DNA from: Irpex lacteus
Taxonomy: Eukaryota; Basidiomycota; Agaricomycetes; Polyporales; Irpicaceae
Assembly (NCBI GenBank): GCA_001986395.2
Contig: MQVO02000286.1
Span: forward strand, 1 to 11,488
DNA length: 11,488 bases
Direction: 5' to 3'
Shown: piece after piece, positions 1-6,823 of the stretch
How positions within the stretch are numbered: the stretch's first letter is position 1
Layout: each line of letters begins with the position of its first letter
Translations under genes and position numbers: made by a program
Notes under the pieces: generated by a model
Database searches by the model: none
What the model saw: the letters and a program-made list of their open reading frames with translations, nothing else
Told to the model about the DNA's origin: nothing

Positions 1-693
1 TCTGATGTTAGTGATCATCAACCTCAATCTCATAAATCTGAGGTGAATGATCATCAAACAGAAGATGATAAAGGTAAAAATGATAAAGGTAAAGATAAAC
101 AAGAGGATACAAAATAAATCATCTAAACAAACTAAAGCAGATAGAGCTACAGTGAGTTTAGATGATGAAGAAGAAGAACCTCAGCGTAGACATCCAATAC
201 TTGATGCATTCCATAAAATGATTAGTAATAAGAGAGCTCTAAGAGAGCAAGCACCTACAACTATTTTTGATACTGATACTCATGATAATTCAAATATTCC
301 CCATGAATATAAGAATGAGCATGATAAAGATTCAAAATTTAAGCCTAATATCTATAGAATAAATGATGCATATATGGAAGATAAAGATTTAGAACGTGAT
401 GTAAGAAGATATAATGAACCTAATGATGAAAATTATTGGTCAAGTGAAGGAAGTTCTTACGATCATGATCATAATTCTAATGTAGATAAGACTCCAAAAG
501 AGTTTAATAAATCTATTTATAATTATCATGATGAGTTTGCCAGCCAGTTGATTTAGAATCTATTAAAAGAGATGATTCTATCTCTAAAATATTAGATGAT
601 GTGTGGGCTGATAAAACTCAAGATGATACTCCTGAAAGTAATATTAATGAGAGTAAATCATCAAATGAGGATAATGATAAATGAGATTTTTAA
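1..693 (+). CDS. 3' part of an acidic, low-complexity mitochondrial ORF, with two frame changes
   Basis: The 5' end lies outside the window. The reading is frame 1 up to the TAA at 115, then frame 2 (about 105-545), then frame 1 again from about 544. Frame 1 meets TGA at 682 (Trp in code 4) and ends at TAA 691-693. All three segments share one composition, rich in Asp, Glu, Lys, Asn, Ser and His (for example LDDEEEEPQRRHP and DDVWADKTQDDTPESN), which argues that they are one protein. The first change falls in an A run near 110 and the second near 540; each is a single-base shift, so an assembly indel or real decay is possible. There are no membrane segments and no domain I recognise. It could be the hydrophilic C-terminal extension of a conserved gene or a free-standing ORF. 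The 47-556 section alone is an ATG-started frame, but its first 20 codons are Lys-rich and unlike the rest, so I do not think ATG 47 is the true start. Confidence 0.5.
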
Positions 694-1203
694 TATAACC
701 CCAAATGCGAGTTAGTGTAATGGGAGTTAGAATTTGTCTATAGGAATAATTTTGTGTCTAATATAATAAAAATATATAATTAACTATTTTTTATATTGTC
801 CTGATTTAAATCTAAAAATTTTAGATACAAAGTGGTACTAATTTCTAATTTAAATTAAATTAATTTTTGTTCCAGACATAAGTGTTAAATATTATATAAT
901 AAACTTTACTCTTCTTCTCTCCCTTTTTTCTTTAAATAAAAGTAGGGAGACTTGCTTAATATATACCCTTAATTTAATTAAATTTCTTTTTTATAAAATT
1001 TTACCCCAAGTTAACTTGTTTTTACTTCTTAATGTATTCTATAACCTTTACTAAATAGTAATAATATAAATAATTACCTCTTTTTGTCTTTTTGCCCTTT
1101 ATCTTTTTTAATAAAAAAAAAAAAATAAAAGAAATAAAAAATAAGAAGAAGAGGCAACGATTATTTTTATCTCAGTTTTAGACATCTTAACTCTCTTTTA
1201 GGT
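694..1203. other. AT-rich spacer with purine/pyrimidine hairpins
   Basis: I see no gene here. The stretch holds a short palindrome at 812-824 (ctaaaaattttag), a hairpin around 918-951 (ctccctttt pairing with aaaagtagggag), and an imperfect inverted repeat at about 1077-1153, where a pyrimidine-rich arm beginning cctctttttg faces a purine-rich arm ending aagaagaagagg. These could be transcript-processing or termination structures, but nothing in the sequence proves that. Confidence 0.5.
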
Positions 1204-1425
1204 TTATATCTCCATCCACAGTTTGTACTGTCGAAGGATAGATTTTTTACTTAAACTAAAAAAACTAGGACCCAGCCCACAAAGTGGATTGGATTGTGGA
1301 CAGAAATAATTAGTTTTTTTGGATCTATGAGATTTTACAGTTAGCTCAGTAATTTTATAACTATAATGATCACACTTTTCAATTTTGATGGCAATAAATC
1401 TCTTTAGTTCGTCACCAGTATGCAT
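1204..1425 (-). pseudogene. Unrecognised minus-strand ORF remnant carrying a hairpin element
   Basis: An open frame of 73 codons on the minus strand starts at an ATG (MHTGDELKRFIAIKIEKC). Its middle is made of the hairpin element at 1256-1322, through which the frame happens to stay open. Without the element the protein would read from ...ITELTVKSHRS into SLSKKSILRQYKLW. Upstream (1426-1520), minus-strand frames contain further protein-like text such as LLDSKWIVLILR, separated by stops and shifts, so this is probably the tail of a longer decayed gene. I do not recognise the family. Together with 1668-1976 and 2053-2331 it may be debris of one or more plasmid-type or intergenic ORFs. Confidence 0.35.
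1256..1322 (-). repeat. Hairpin element copy 1 (reverse orientation, GC-rich centre)
   Basis: The arms aaaaaaacta (1258-1267) and tagttttttt (1311-1320) are perfect complements of 10 bp. Read on the minus strand, the element begins ccaaaaaaactaatta and ends cctagttttttta, the same left and right ends as the other copies. The centre is unusual: it is GC-rich and contains a small hairpin around cccacaaagtgg (1276-1287). It lies inside the minus-strand ORF at 1204-1425. Confidence 0.7.
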
Positions 1426-1667
1426 AAGAATTGAACAGTTTTTTGGATTATCTGAGTATTAAGACAATCCACTTAGAATCTAAGAGGTCGTGGTTGGAGG
1501 ATAATCAGTCTTCTAATCTTAAATATAGTCTCATCAAATACTTGTAAAGCTAAAGGGGATTGGAACCTTAAGATATGAAGGGAATAATACGATATATTTG
1601 TATAGTAATAAAGTTTACTAGAATGAGGAATCTCCGATAAAAGCAAATAAAGACAATCAATACTTTT
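1426..1667. other. Spacer with possible minus-strand gene debris
   Basis: No intact gene is visible. Minus-strand frames at about 1440-1520 contain short protein-like stretches that may continue the 1204-1425 remnant. A 7-bp inverted pair (gattatc at 1446, gataatc at 1500) encloses 47 nt but does not fold as a tRNA. Confidence 0.4.
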
Positions 1668-1685
1668 TTAATTTAGGGGGGAGTG
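1643..1685 (+). repeat. Direct repeat R1, copy 1 (with G-rich tail)
   Basis: The first 30 bases (1643-1672) are identical to 2328-2357, and 1654-1685 (32 bases) are identical to 3888-3919. The common core is caatcaatacttttttaat. This copy is the only one with both flanks, so it links the two other versions. Confidence 0.85.
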
Positions 1686-1976
1686 TCAAGACGAGTACCA
1701 TTTGCATCAATCCGAATATAATATATTTGTACTTTTATCTATATAATCGGCAGGGTATTCTCTATCAAGAATAGTATTATGTATTATTTTAGCTATATTT
1801 TTATATTCTTCGAGTTTATAGATATATTATATAATACTAGAACACAACGCCCATTTTCATGTAAGATGTTGGAATGTATTTATAATTCTTTCTACGTATG
1901 CATCAGATATATTATTATGTCTATGTATAACAGTAAAATCTTGTTTTTTCATTTTCAATAACTCTTTGTATAATTT
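1668..1976 (-). pseudogene. Unrecognised minus-strand ORF remnant (103 codons, one stop)
   Basis: Reading the minus strand from 1976 down to the TAA at 1668-1670 gives one frame with a single internal TAA at 1827-1829. It uses TGA where Trp is plausible (HLTWKWALCSS, SDWCKWYSS), supporting code 4. Characteristic stretches are FTVIHRHNNISDAYVERI and EEYKNIAKIIHNTILDREY. The last six codons lie in repeat R1, so the original end has probably been replaced. The upstream side has competing frames (IYKPFYTFICYLEIIQRV in another frame), suggesting a frameshift near 1940-1975. I do not recognise the family. A linear-plasmid-type ORF is possible but not shown. Confidence 0.35.
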
Positions 1977-2016
1977 CTAGATAACAGATAAAAGTATAGA
2001 ATGGTTTATAAATCTA

Positions 2017-2043
2017 TCCAAAAAAACTAGGCTCTTTGTTGGA
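2017..2043 (-). repeat. Hairpin element copy 2 (right end only, reverse orientation)
   Basis: The sequence ccaaaaaaactaggctct matches the reverse complement of a right end (agagcctagttttttt). The same GAGCCTAG variant occurs in the nested copy at 7571-7585. Only one end is present; the short ccaa/ttgg pairing around it is weak. It is a truncated or deleted copy. Confidence 0.55.
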
Positions 2044-2052
2044 AGTACTTTT

Positions 2053-2331
2053 TTAATTTATCCTTTTTATTACCTTAACTTCTATTAAATTACTGTTATT
2101 TGATAGAAGAATAACTAATTCTAAACCCAATAATATTAATTCCTCATTAGAGAGATATAGATTGTTTTCACTACGGTACTCTAAAAATTTACATTCATTA
2201 CTTATTACTCCACTTTCTAAATCTTTATTATACTTTTCTATACATACCAGTTCACTGCTGAGTACTACCAACAACACTTCTAACACATGCACTAGAAATA
2301 CTTTACTGAGACTGAGATTTTGTTGATGCAA
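2053..2331 (-). CDS. Hypothetical 92-residue ORF
   Basis: This is an uninterrupted minus-strand frame from an ATG at 2331 to a stop at 2053. The N-terminal half is hydrophobic (residues about 8-30, VFLVHVLEVLLVVLSSELVC) and could be one membrane segment. The C-terminal half alternates Asn/Glu-rich and Leu/Ile-rich text. The first codon overlaps repeat R1, so the start may be a result of rearrangement. No family is recognised. Its position upstream of two broken minus-strand remnants suggests it may be another fragment of the same decayed region. Confidence 0.3.
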   Translation of the reverse strand: MHQQNLSLSKVFLVHVLEVLLVVLSSELVCIEKYNKDLESGVISNECKFLEYRSENNLYLSNEELILLGLELVILLSNNSNLIEVKVIKRIN

Positions 2332-2357
2332 ATAAAGACAATCAATACTTTTTTAAT
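2328..2357 (+). repeat. Direct repeat R1, copy 2
   Basis: Thirty bases are identical to 1643-1672. Here the repeat runs directly into repeat R2 (2357-2392) instead of into the G-rich tail seen in the other copies, so this is a junction of two repeat families. Confidence 0.85.
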
Positions 2358-2392
2358 CTACTTAAAATAAAATTAAATAAATTACACAGTCT
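2357..2392 (+). repeat. Direct repeat R2, copy 1
   Basis: Thirty-six bases are identical to 3187-3222 (beginning tctacttaaaataaaatt and ending acacagtct). It sits immediately downstream, on the minus strand, of the nad4 fragment at 2418-2602. A 15-base partial copy (tacttaaaataaaat) is at 3566-3580, at the end of the other nad4 fragment. Confidence 0.85.
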
Positions 2393-2417
2393 TTCTTTCT
2401 TTTTAATCTTATTCCCC

Positions 2418-2602
2418 TTTCTCCTACTTTAATAAGTAGACCTGATGATACAAAACCATGAGCTACTGATAATACTAAACTACCAGTTAAACCTGTGATA
2501 CTATAGAGAATATACTTAATATACATACAGCCATATGAGATAAAGAACTCTAAGCTACTATAACTATCAGATCAGTTTGTCTTAATGTTATTATAGGTGC
2601 CC
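2418..2602 (-). pseudogene. nad4: nad4 pseudogene fragment (middle of the protein)
   Basis: NADH dehydrogenase subunit 4 is a membrane proton-pumping subunit of respiratory complex I. The minus strand reads ITLRQTDLIVIVA, a TAG, SSLSHMAVCILSIFS, then after a one-base frame change (near 2490-2500) YSITGLTGSLVLSVAHGF and VSSGLLIKVGE. From knowledge of the family, this corresponds to the conserved ND4 stretch with TLRQxDxKxxIAYSSVxHM and the following GxxGSxxxSxxHGxVS segment. The TAG replaces the invariant Tyr of AYSS. With an internal stop, a frameshift and no flanking coding sequence it cannot be functional; a working nad4 must lie elsewhere in the genome. It lies in the right order after the fragment at 3569-3876. 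Confidence 0.85.
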
Positions 2603-2629
2603 TAATTAAAATTTAATTAAATTTTAATA
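2602..2629. repeat. AT palindrome, related to 7584-7617
   Basis: The near-perfect palindrome attaaaatttaattaaatttt is shared with 7584-7617, where five bases are added in the middle. In the second place it forms the centre of a nested hairpin element. Confidence 0.6.
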
Positions 2630-2662
2630 ACCCCTACCAAAATAATTAAATAATTTATTAAG

Positions 2663-2686
2663 CCACTAGCCACTAAAGTGGAGTGG
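2663..2686. repeat. GC-rich hairpin with CCACT/AGTGG arms
   Basis: Two ccact units (2663-2667 and 2670-2674) face two agtgg units (2677-2681 and 2682-2686) around a tiny loop. It stands out from the AT-rich surroundings. The AGCCACT/AGTGG motif recurs at 7323-7345 and, in part, in rnl at 5810-5822. Confidence 0.6.
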
Positions 2687-2720
2687 AGAGTGATTACAAT
2701 AAACTATTATTCTTTTGAAG

Positions 2721-2738
2721 AGTTAAATAAATAGAGTA
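2721..2738 (+). repeat. 18-base direct repeat R4, copy 1
   Basis: agttaaataaatagagta is identical at 3056-3073. A weaker third relative starts at 2746 (gagttaaataattat). Confidence 0.6.
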
Positions 2739-2892
2739 GGGAAAAGAGTTAAATAATTATAAAAATATTATTCTAAGATTATTTATTATTAATCGCTAGC
2801 TCCCTTTAAATTCTTTAACTTTACTCATCTTTGAGAGAACAAACATTAATTTATTTTAATTGTTTAATTAAATTTATTCTTATTCTAACAAT

Positions 2893-2940
2893 CCCCCAAA
2901 AAACTAATTAGAATGAATTCTAATTCCTAGTGTTTTTGGG
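2893..2940 (+). repeat. Hairpin element copy 3
   Basis: A left end cccccaaaaaactaatta and a right end cctagtgtttttggg enclose a centre that is itself a hairpin (aattagaat pairing with attctaatt). This is a full copy of about 48 bases in an otherwise non-coding stretch. Confidence 0.8.
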
Positions 2941-2966
2941 ACTCTGATTCTTTAGTTATTATTTGT

Positions 2967-2988
2967 AAGTTAATTGGAGGGAGGACAC
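2967..2988 (+). repeat. 22-base direct repeat R3, copy 1
   Basis: Identical to 3032-3053; it contains taattggagggaggacac. The 43 bases between the copies are unrelated. It directly follows hairpin element copy 3. Confidence 0.85.
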
Positions 2989-3031
2989 AAGGGGGAATCC
3001 CTCTAGTACTAATCTTAACTCTTTGGAACCC

Positions 3032-3053
3032 AAGTTAATTGGAGGGAGGACAC
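3032..3053 (+). repeat. 22-base direct repeat R3, copy 2
   Basis: Identical to 2967-2988. It is followed directly by repeat R4 copy 2. Confidence 0.85.
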
Positions 3054-3055
3054 TC

Positions 3056-3073
3056 AGTTAAATAAATAGAGTA
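3056..3073 (+). repeat. 18-base direct repeat R4, copy 2
   Basis: Identical to 2721-2738. Adjacent to repeat R3 copy 2, so two repeat families again meet at a junction. Confidence 0.6.
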
Positions 3074-3186
3074 TTTATTATCCTTTAGGTTAAAGAGAAT
3101 TAGAATAAATAATAAGATAGCTATTTACTTAGTCTATCCATATTCCACAAAGGGTATTAGTTAGAATTATATTGTTAAATAGACCC

Positions 3187-3222
3187 TCTACTTAAAATAA
3201 AATTAAATAAATTACACAGTCT
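3187..3222 (+). repeat. Direct repeat R2, copy 2
   Basis: Thirty-six bases are identical to 2357-2392. The copy lies just ahead of hairpin half-copy 4 and the LAGLIDADG fragment. Confidence 0.85.
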
Positions 3223-3234
3223 GTACCCTAAAAT

Positions 3235-3255
3235 AATTCTAACTAGTTTTTTTGG
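3235..3255 (-). repeat. Hairpin element copy 4 (left end only, reverse orientation)
   Basis: These 21 bases are the exact reverse complement of the left end of the copy inside rnl (from the cc at 4874 onward). No partner arm is present: the LAGLIDADG reading frame begins at the next base. The element end therefore marks the breakpoint of the endonuclease fragment. Confidence 0.7.
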
Positions 3256-3572
3256 ATGGTAGTAGGATTTACTATTGCTGAAGGATCCTTCCATATTAAG
3301 TCCAACGGTGATTTCTGTTTTAGTCTGAAGCAACGTCCACATCTAGTACTGTTTGAAGCACTGCGGCTACTATTTAACACTCGTGTAAAGATTCACACAT
3401 CAGATGGTTATAATACTTTGGTTATGACTTCACTACGGGATCTGACAACAGTGGTTACTTTCTTCTATTCTCCGGGCTTCACCCTCTGACAGGACTGAAG
3501 CTTCACAGCTACATGCGGTGGATCGAACAAATGAAGGTAATTATTAATAAAAAGAATAGGGGAGGTACTTAA
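3256..3572 (+). pseudogene. LAGLIDADG homing endonuclease fragment, frameshifted
   Basis: LAGLIDADG proteins are DNA endonucleases (sometimes maturases) that spread group I introns. The frame from 3256 reads VVGFTIAEGSFHIKSNG, which matches the second-type motif (GFxDAEGSF), with Ile in place of the catalytic Asp. It continues with FSLKQRPHLVLFEALRLLF and SDGYNTLVMTSLRDL, typical of this family. Near 3465-3475 the frame shifts by one base; frame 3 then gives SGLHPLTGLKLHSYMRWIEQ, the usual end of the domain, and stops at TAA 3570-3572. It is about 105 residues long, one domain only, with no intron around it. Codons such as CGG, CTG and GGG are more frequent than in neighbouring sequence, suggesting transfer. 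It is not expected to cut DNA. Confidence 0.85.
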
Positions 3573-3876
3573 AATAAAATATCAAAAAGAAGAATATCTA
3601 GCACTACAAATATAGCAATTATAAATGCAGGTACATTATGATATACATTATTCCAACTAGCTAGTACATAGATAGGCGTTATAAAGGTAGTAAGTATAAC
3701 TATGTATAGATTAATGGCTCCATATGTAGATGACAATAAGGTAACATAATCCTCTACTGCTTTATATTAACTTAAAGAAATATAGAAGGAATACCATATC
3801 TGTAGTGATAGAATTAATACTACTGTAGAGATAGTTAGGGTAATATAATTAGCATAGACCTTCACAACTATAAAGC
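3569..3876 (-). pseudogene. nad4: nad4 pseudogene fragment (N-terminal third)
   Basis: The minus strand reads in one frame from about 3876 to the TAA at 3569-3571: NYITLTISTVVLILSLQIW, then YSFYISLS, a TAA, YKAVEDYVTLLSSTYGAINL, YIVILTTFITPIYVLASW and NNVYHNVPAFIIAIFVVLDI, then LLFDILF. From knowledge of the family, TTFxxPIxxLxxWNN and the later AVFxxLDxLLFYxFFE are landmarks of subunit 4 of complex I. About a dozen residues seem to be missing between AFII and AIFVVLD, and the charged FFE motif that should follow is gone. The end falls in a partial copy of repeat R2 (3566-3580), and repeat R1 (3888-3919) lies 12 bases from the other end. It overlaps the last codons of the LAGLIDADG fragment on the other strand. 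Confidence 0.85.
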
Positions 3877-3887
3877 TTTCCCCCCTT

Positions 3888-3919
3888 CAATCAATACTTT
3901 TTTAATTTAGGGGGGAGTG
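3888..3919 (+). repeat. Direct repeat R1, copy 3 (with G-rich tail)
   Basis: Thirty-two bases are identical to 1654-1685. It lies between the nad4 fragment and the ORF at 3917-4141, and supplies the latter's GTG start. Confidence 0.85.
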
Positions 3920-4141
3920 GTTACTATGGATACCAAATCTGGAAGAAATTTGTGTACATACAGAATCAATAAACAATCTGCCTCTCGGCTCCTGGTACTC
4001 TTTGAAGTCCCACACTTCGTCGGGGAGCTGTTAAATTTAAGCCGAATTTTAATAGATAACCCAAATAAAAATAAATTAATAAAACAAAAAACTTTTTTTA
4101 ATAATAAAAGAATCGATGACAATATAGTTAACATCAAATAG
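3917..4141 (+). CDS. Hypothetical ORF upstream of rnl
   Basis: This open frame of 74 codons begins with GTG at 3917 (inside repeat R1) or ATG at 3926. Its first half (TKSGRNLCTYRINKQSASR, LLVLFEVPHFVGELLNLSR) is coded by relatively GC-rich DNA like the LAGLIDADG fragment, while its second half (NPNKNKLIKQKTFFNNKR) is AT-rich and typical of mitochondrial spacer or intron text. That change of composition near 4040 suggests a fusion of two origins. I do not recognise a domain. It ends just ahead of rnl and is probably an ORF fragment, not a working gene. Confidence 0.3.
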   Translation: MVTMDTKSGRNLCTYRINKQSASRLLVLFEVPHFVGELLNLSRILIDNPNKNKLIKQKTFFNNKRIDDNIVNIK

Positions 4142-4870
4142 TATTTTAAAGGAGTTATTTAAGGATAACTAGCAAATTTATAAAAAAGGAGGTATAAAAC
4201 CAAAAGCCACTGTCCAATATCCTCTATCCTCTATCATCTTTAGGGGGGAGAGGGGCTGGACGGAATAAATAAAGTGGCGATCCTAAGGGAAACCTTTATA
4301 TTTAAACTTCCTGAAGTAAACCATTTCAGTAAGGAAAGGAAAGGAAATCAACCGAGACTCCGAGAGTAATGGTGAGTGAAATCGGATTAGCCTAAAAGAT
4401 AATTTTTTACAATTAAAGTAATAATAAAAATATTTTATAGTATTTATCTTATGTACCTTTTTATTTATTTAATAATAAAAAAAAAGGGAAGAAATATTAA
4501 ATAAATAAGTATGAATAAAGTAACCAAAGAAGGTGAAAGTCCTGTGTAATTAAAAAAATTATCGAATATTAAATTAATATTCTAATAAAAATATAAAGTA
4601 CGATGAGAGTTAACTTGTCGGAATATAGGGGAACCATCCTCTAAGGCTAAGTATTATAAATTTAGCGATAGTGAAAAGTACTGTGAAGGAAAAGTTGAAA
4701 AAGTAATGTTATAGACATTGTGAAATAGTCTTGAATTAGTAACTCTATAAGCAGTCGAAGTTTTTTAAAATGACGGCGTACCTTTTGCATAATGGGTCAG
4801 CAAGTTAATGGGAGTAGCAAGGTTAAAAGCCCTAGCGAAAGCGACTGGACATAAAATTTAATTAGTAAAA

Positions 4871-4920
4871 CCCCCAAAAAAACTAGTTAGAATTATTTAT
4901 AATTACTAGTGTTTTTGGGG
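4871..4920 (+). repeat. Hairpin element copy 5, inside rnl
   Basis: A full copy, cccccaaaaaaactagttag to actagtgtttttgggg, sits in the expansion between the conserved segments gcgaaagcgac (4837) and agacccgaagc (4958). Its flanks, aatttaattagta before and tattaactaaatta after, are themselves complementary, so the element caps an rRNA helix and extends it. In the mature RNA it would form a surface stem, which probably explains why it is tolerated. Confidence 0.85.
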
Positions 4921-5799
4921 TATTAACTAAATTAGTGTTGGATAAGTTACTTCTATTAGACCCGAAGCTAGGTGATCTTCCCTAGACCAGATTTTAATCT
5001 TAAATGATGAATGGATCGAACGGGTGAATGTTGCATAATTCTCCGATGAGTTTAGGGAAGCGGTGAAATGCCAATCTGACCTAGTGATAGCTGGTTTTCT
5101 ACGAAACATATGTAGGTATGACATCTATACAAAATTTATGAAGGTACAGCACTCAATTCCAAATAAATTATAATTTTTTAATTATAATCAATGTTTAAGT
5201 TGCGGGGACGTAAAAATCTTACCAATGGAAGAGAATCTCGGAATTACATAAATTGATGATAGATATTCAGACTACTCATGCTAAGGTGGGTAGTCAAGAC
5301 GGAAACAGCCGAGAACACGAATCAAGGTCCCAAATGATTATTAAGTGAAATTAAGGTAGTAGCAAAATTGAACGCAACTGTAAAGTGAGCCTGGTAGTCG
5401 CTATCTTTTAATGACCGTTTGTAACAACGTATCAGTCTTCAGAATGTCGCACCGAAAATTTAACGGGTCTTAAATAATCAACCGATATCGTGTTGCTTTA
5501 GAATAGTCAAATAATTCTATTCTAAATCTAGGTAGTAGAACATTCAGGAAACCTGAAATTAAATAGTGTTTCATTATTTATAGGATACTGAAGAGATAAT
5601 GCTGACATGAGTAACGTAAAAAGAAGTTATAATACTTCTCGCCGAATACGAAAGGGTTATAAGGAAAGGTTAAACCTCCTTATGTTAATGCGGCCTCTAA
5701 GGTTCAAAACCAATGTTTTGACTGATGAGTTTAAAACCTAAAGTTCTTTTTGAACCGGGAAAATAAAGTTTTTTTTAAATTAAATAGTAATCTTTACTG

Positions 5800-5833
5800 C
5801 CCCTGCCTTAAGCCACTGGCTTTGGGCAAGGGG
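5800..5833. repeat. GC-rich hairpin inserted in an rnl variable region
   Basis: cccctgcc (5800-5807) pairs with ggcaagggg (5825-5833), and inside it aagcc (5810-5814) pairs with ggctt (5818-5822). This GC-rich stem stands within an expansion (about 5765-5865) that is otherwise almost all A and T, just before the conserved accctaaaccgacacagg segment. It resembles GC clusters of other fungal mtDNAs in style. Confidence 0.7.
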
Positions 5834-6805
5834 AACAATTATTATTTTATTTTTAATTTTAATCTACCGTACCCTAAACCGACACAGGTTCGTAGGTAGA
5901 GTATACCAAGGCGTAGAGCTAAAAGTTGTTAAGGAACTCGGCAAGTTCTCCTCTAAAGTTAGACGATAAGAGGAACCTATTACCCTTTTTTTTAATTCTT
6001 AAAAAGGATATAGGTGGCACAAAATCGGAGGCCCCGACTGTTTACTAAAAACACAATTCAGAGCAATGATTAATATCATAGTATTCTGGATGAAACTTGC
6101 CCAATGCCAAATAAATAAGAGAGGTGATAGGATAACTATTACTAATCAAATCAATGGTTAATAGCGGTCTTAACTATGAGGATCCTAAGGTAGCAAAATA
6201 AATTGGCCATTAAATGTGGTCCGGTATCAATAGTTTAACGATGGTCTCACTGTCTCTACAACTTGCTCAGTGAAATTGAATTACCCGTGCAGATGCGGGT
6301 TACCTCCAGGTGGACGGGAAGACCCTATGCAGCTTTACTGTAGTTAGTCATCATGTTAATCAAACCTTAGTATGAAGTGATTAGGGATGTCGATAGACGA
6401 AAGGTGAGATACCTTAAGACTTTGGTTTCAGATTAAATTTACCTCTTATTTAATAGATAGAGAGATAGTTGACTAATGGGCAGTTTGACTGGGGCGGTCG
6501 CTTTTGAAAGAGTATCAAAATGCATCCATAGTTTTAATTAAAAAAAAATATAAGACGCTTATATACAGACATATAAAATCAATTTTTATTAAAATTGATG
6601 ATTATTTATTATTTATATTAAAAATTTTTAAGGTATAGCTAGATTTTTGAAAGGAGATCAATCAACCAGTGATAAAGGTTGTAATGGCGTAATGGCTAGA
6701 GCATGCTTAACTGATAGACTTAGAAGTCGGACAGATACGTAAGTAGGGCATAGTGACCCTCGCTATATTATGGAATAGACGGGGATCAATCGATAAAAGT
6801 TACGC

Positions 6806-6823
6806 TAGGGATAACAGGCTGAT
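6806..6823 (+). other. Uninterrupted rnl omega site
   Basis: tagggataacaggctgat is continuous here. In many fungi a group I intron carrying a LAGLIDADG gene sits within this sequence. This genome has the empty site. Confidence 0.8.

Larger units (their letters stand above)
2630..3186. other. Spacer made of repeats, no gene seen
   Basis: This AT-rich stretch lies between the nad4 fragment and the LAGLIDADG fragment. It contains a GC-rich hairpin, hairpin element copy 3, two copies of an 18-base repeat and two copies of a 22-base repeat, each listed separately. I find no coding frame that reads like a known protein. Confidence 0.5.

Noticed and set aside
1446..1506. tRNA-like span closed by gattatc/gataatc
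   Set aside because: It is only 61 bases long, has no T-loop of the ttcgaat type and no acceptable anticodon arm; minus-strand protein debris explains part of it.
1510..1545. Sequence aaatatagtctc resembling the P7 side of a group I intron core
   Set aside because: I could not find matching P, Q and R elements nearby, and the motif is short and AT-rich.
1779..1961. Plus-strand frame of 60 codons
   Set aside because: It is the shadow of the more protein-like minus-strand remnant at 1668-1976.
1643..3919. CRISPR array
   Set aside because: The repeats are few, irregularly spaced, adjoin gene fragments and have no spacer pattern.
3907..4137. Minus-strand frame opposite the ORF at 3917-4141
   Set aside because: It is rich in Leu/Phe runs made by poly(A) on the other strand and has less coding character.
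4927..5124. Minus-strand frame of 65 codons in rnl
   Set aside because: It covers conserved LSU rRNA sequence and reads as no known protein.
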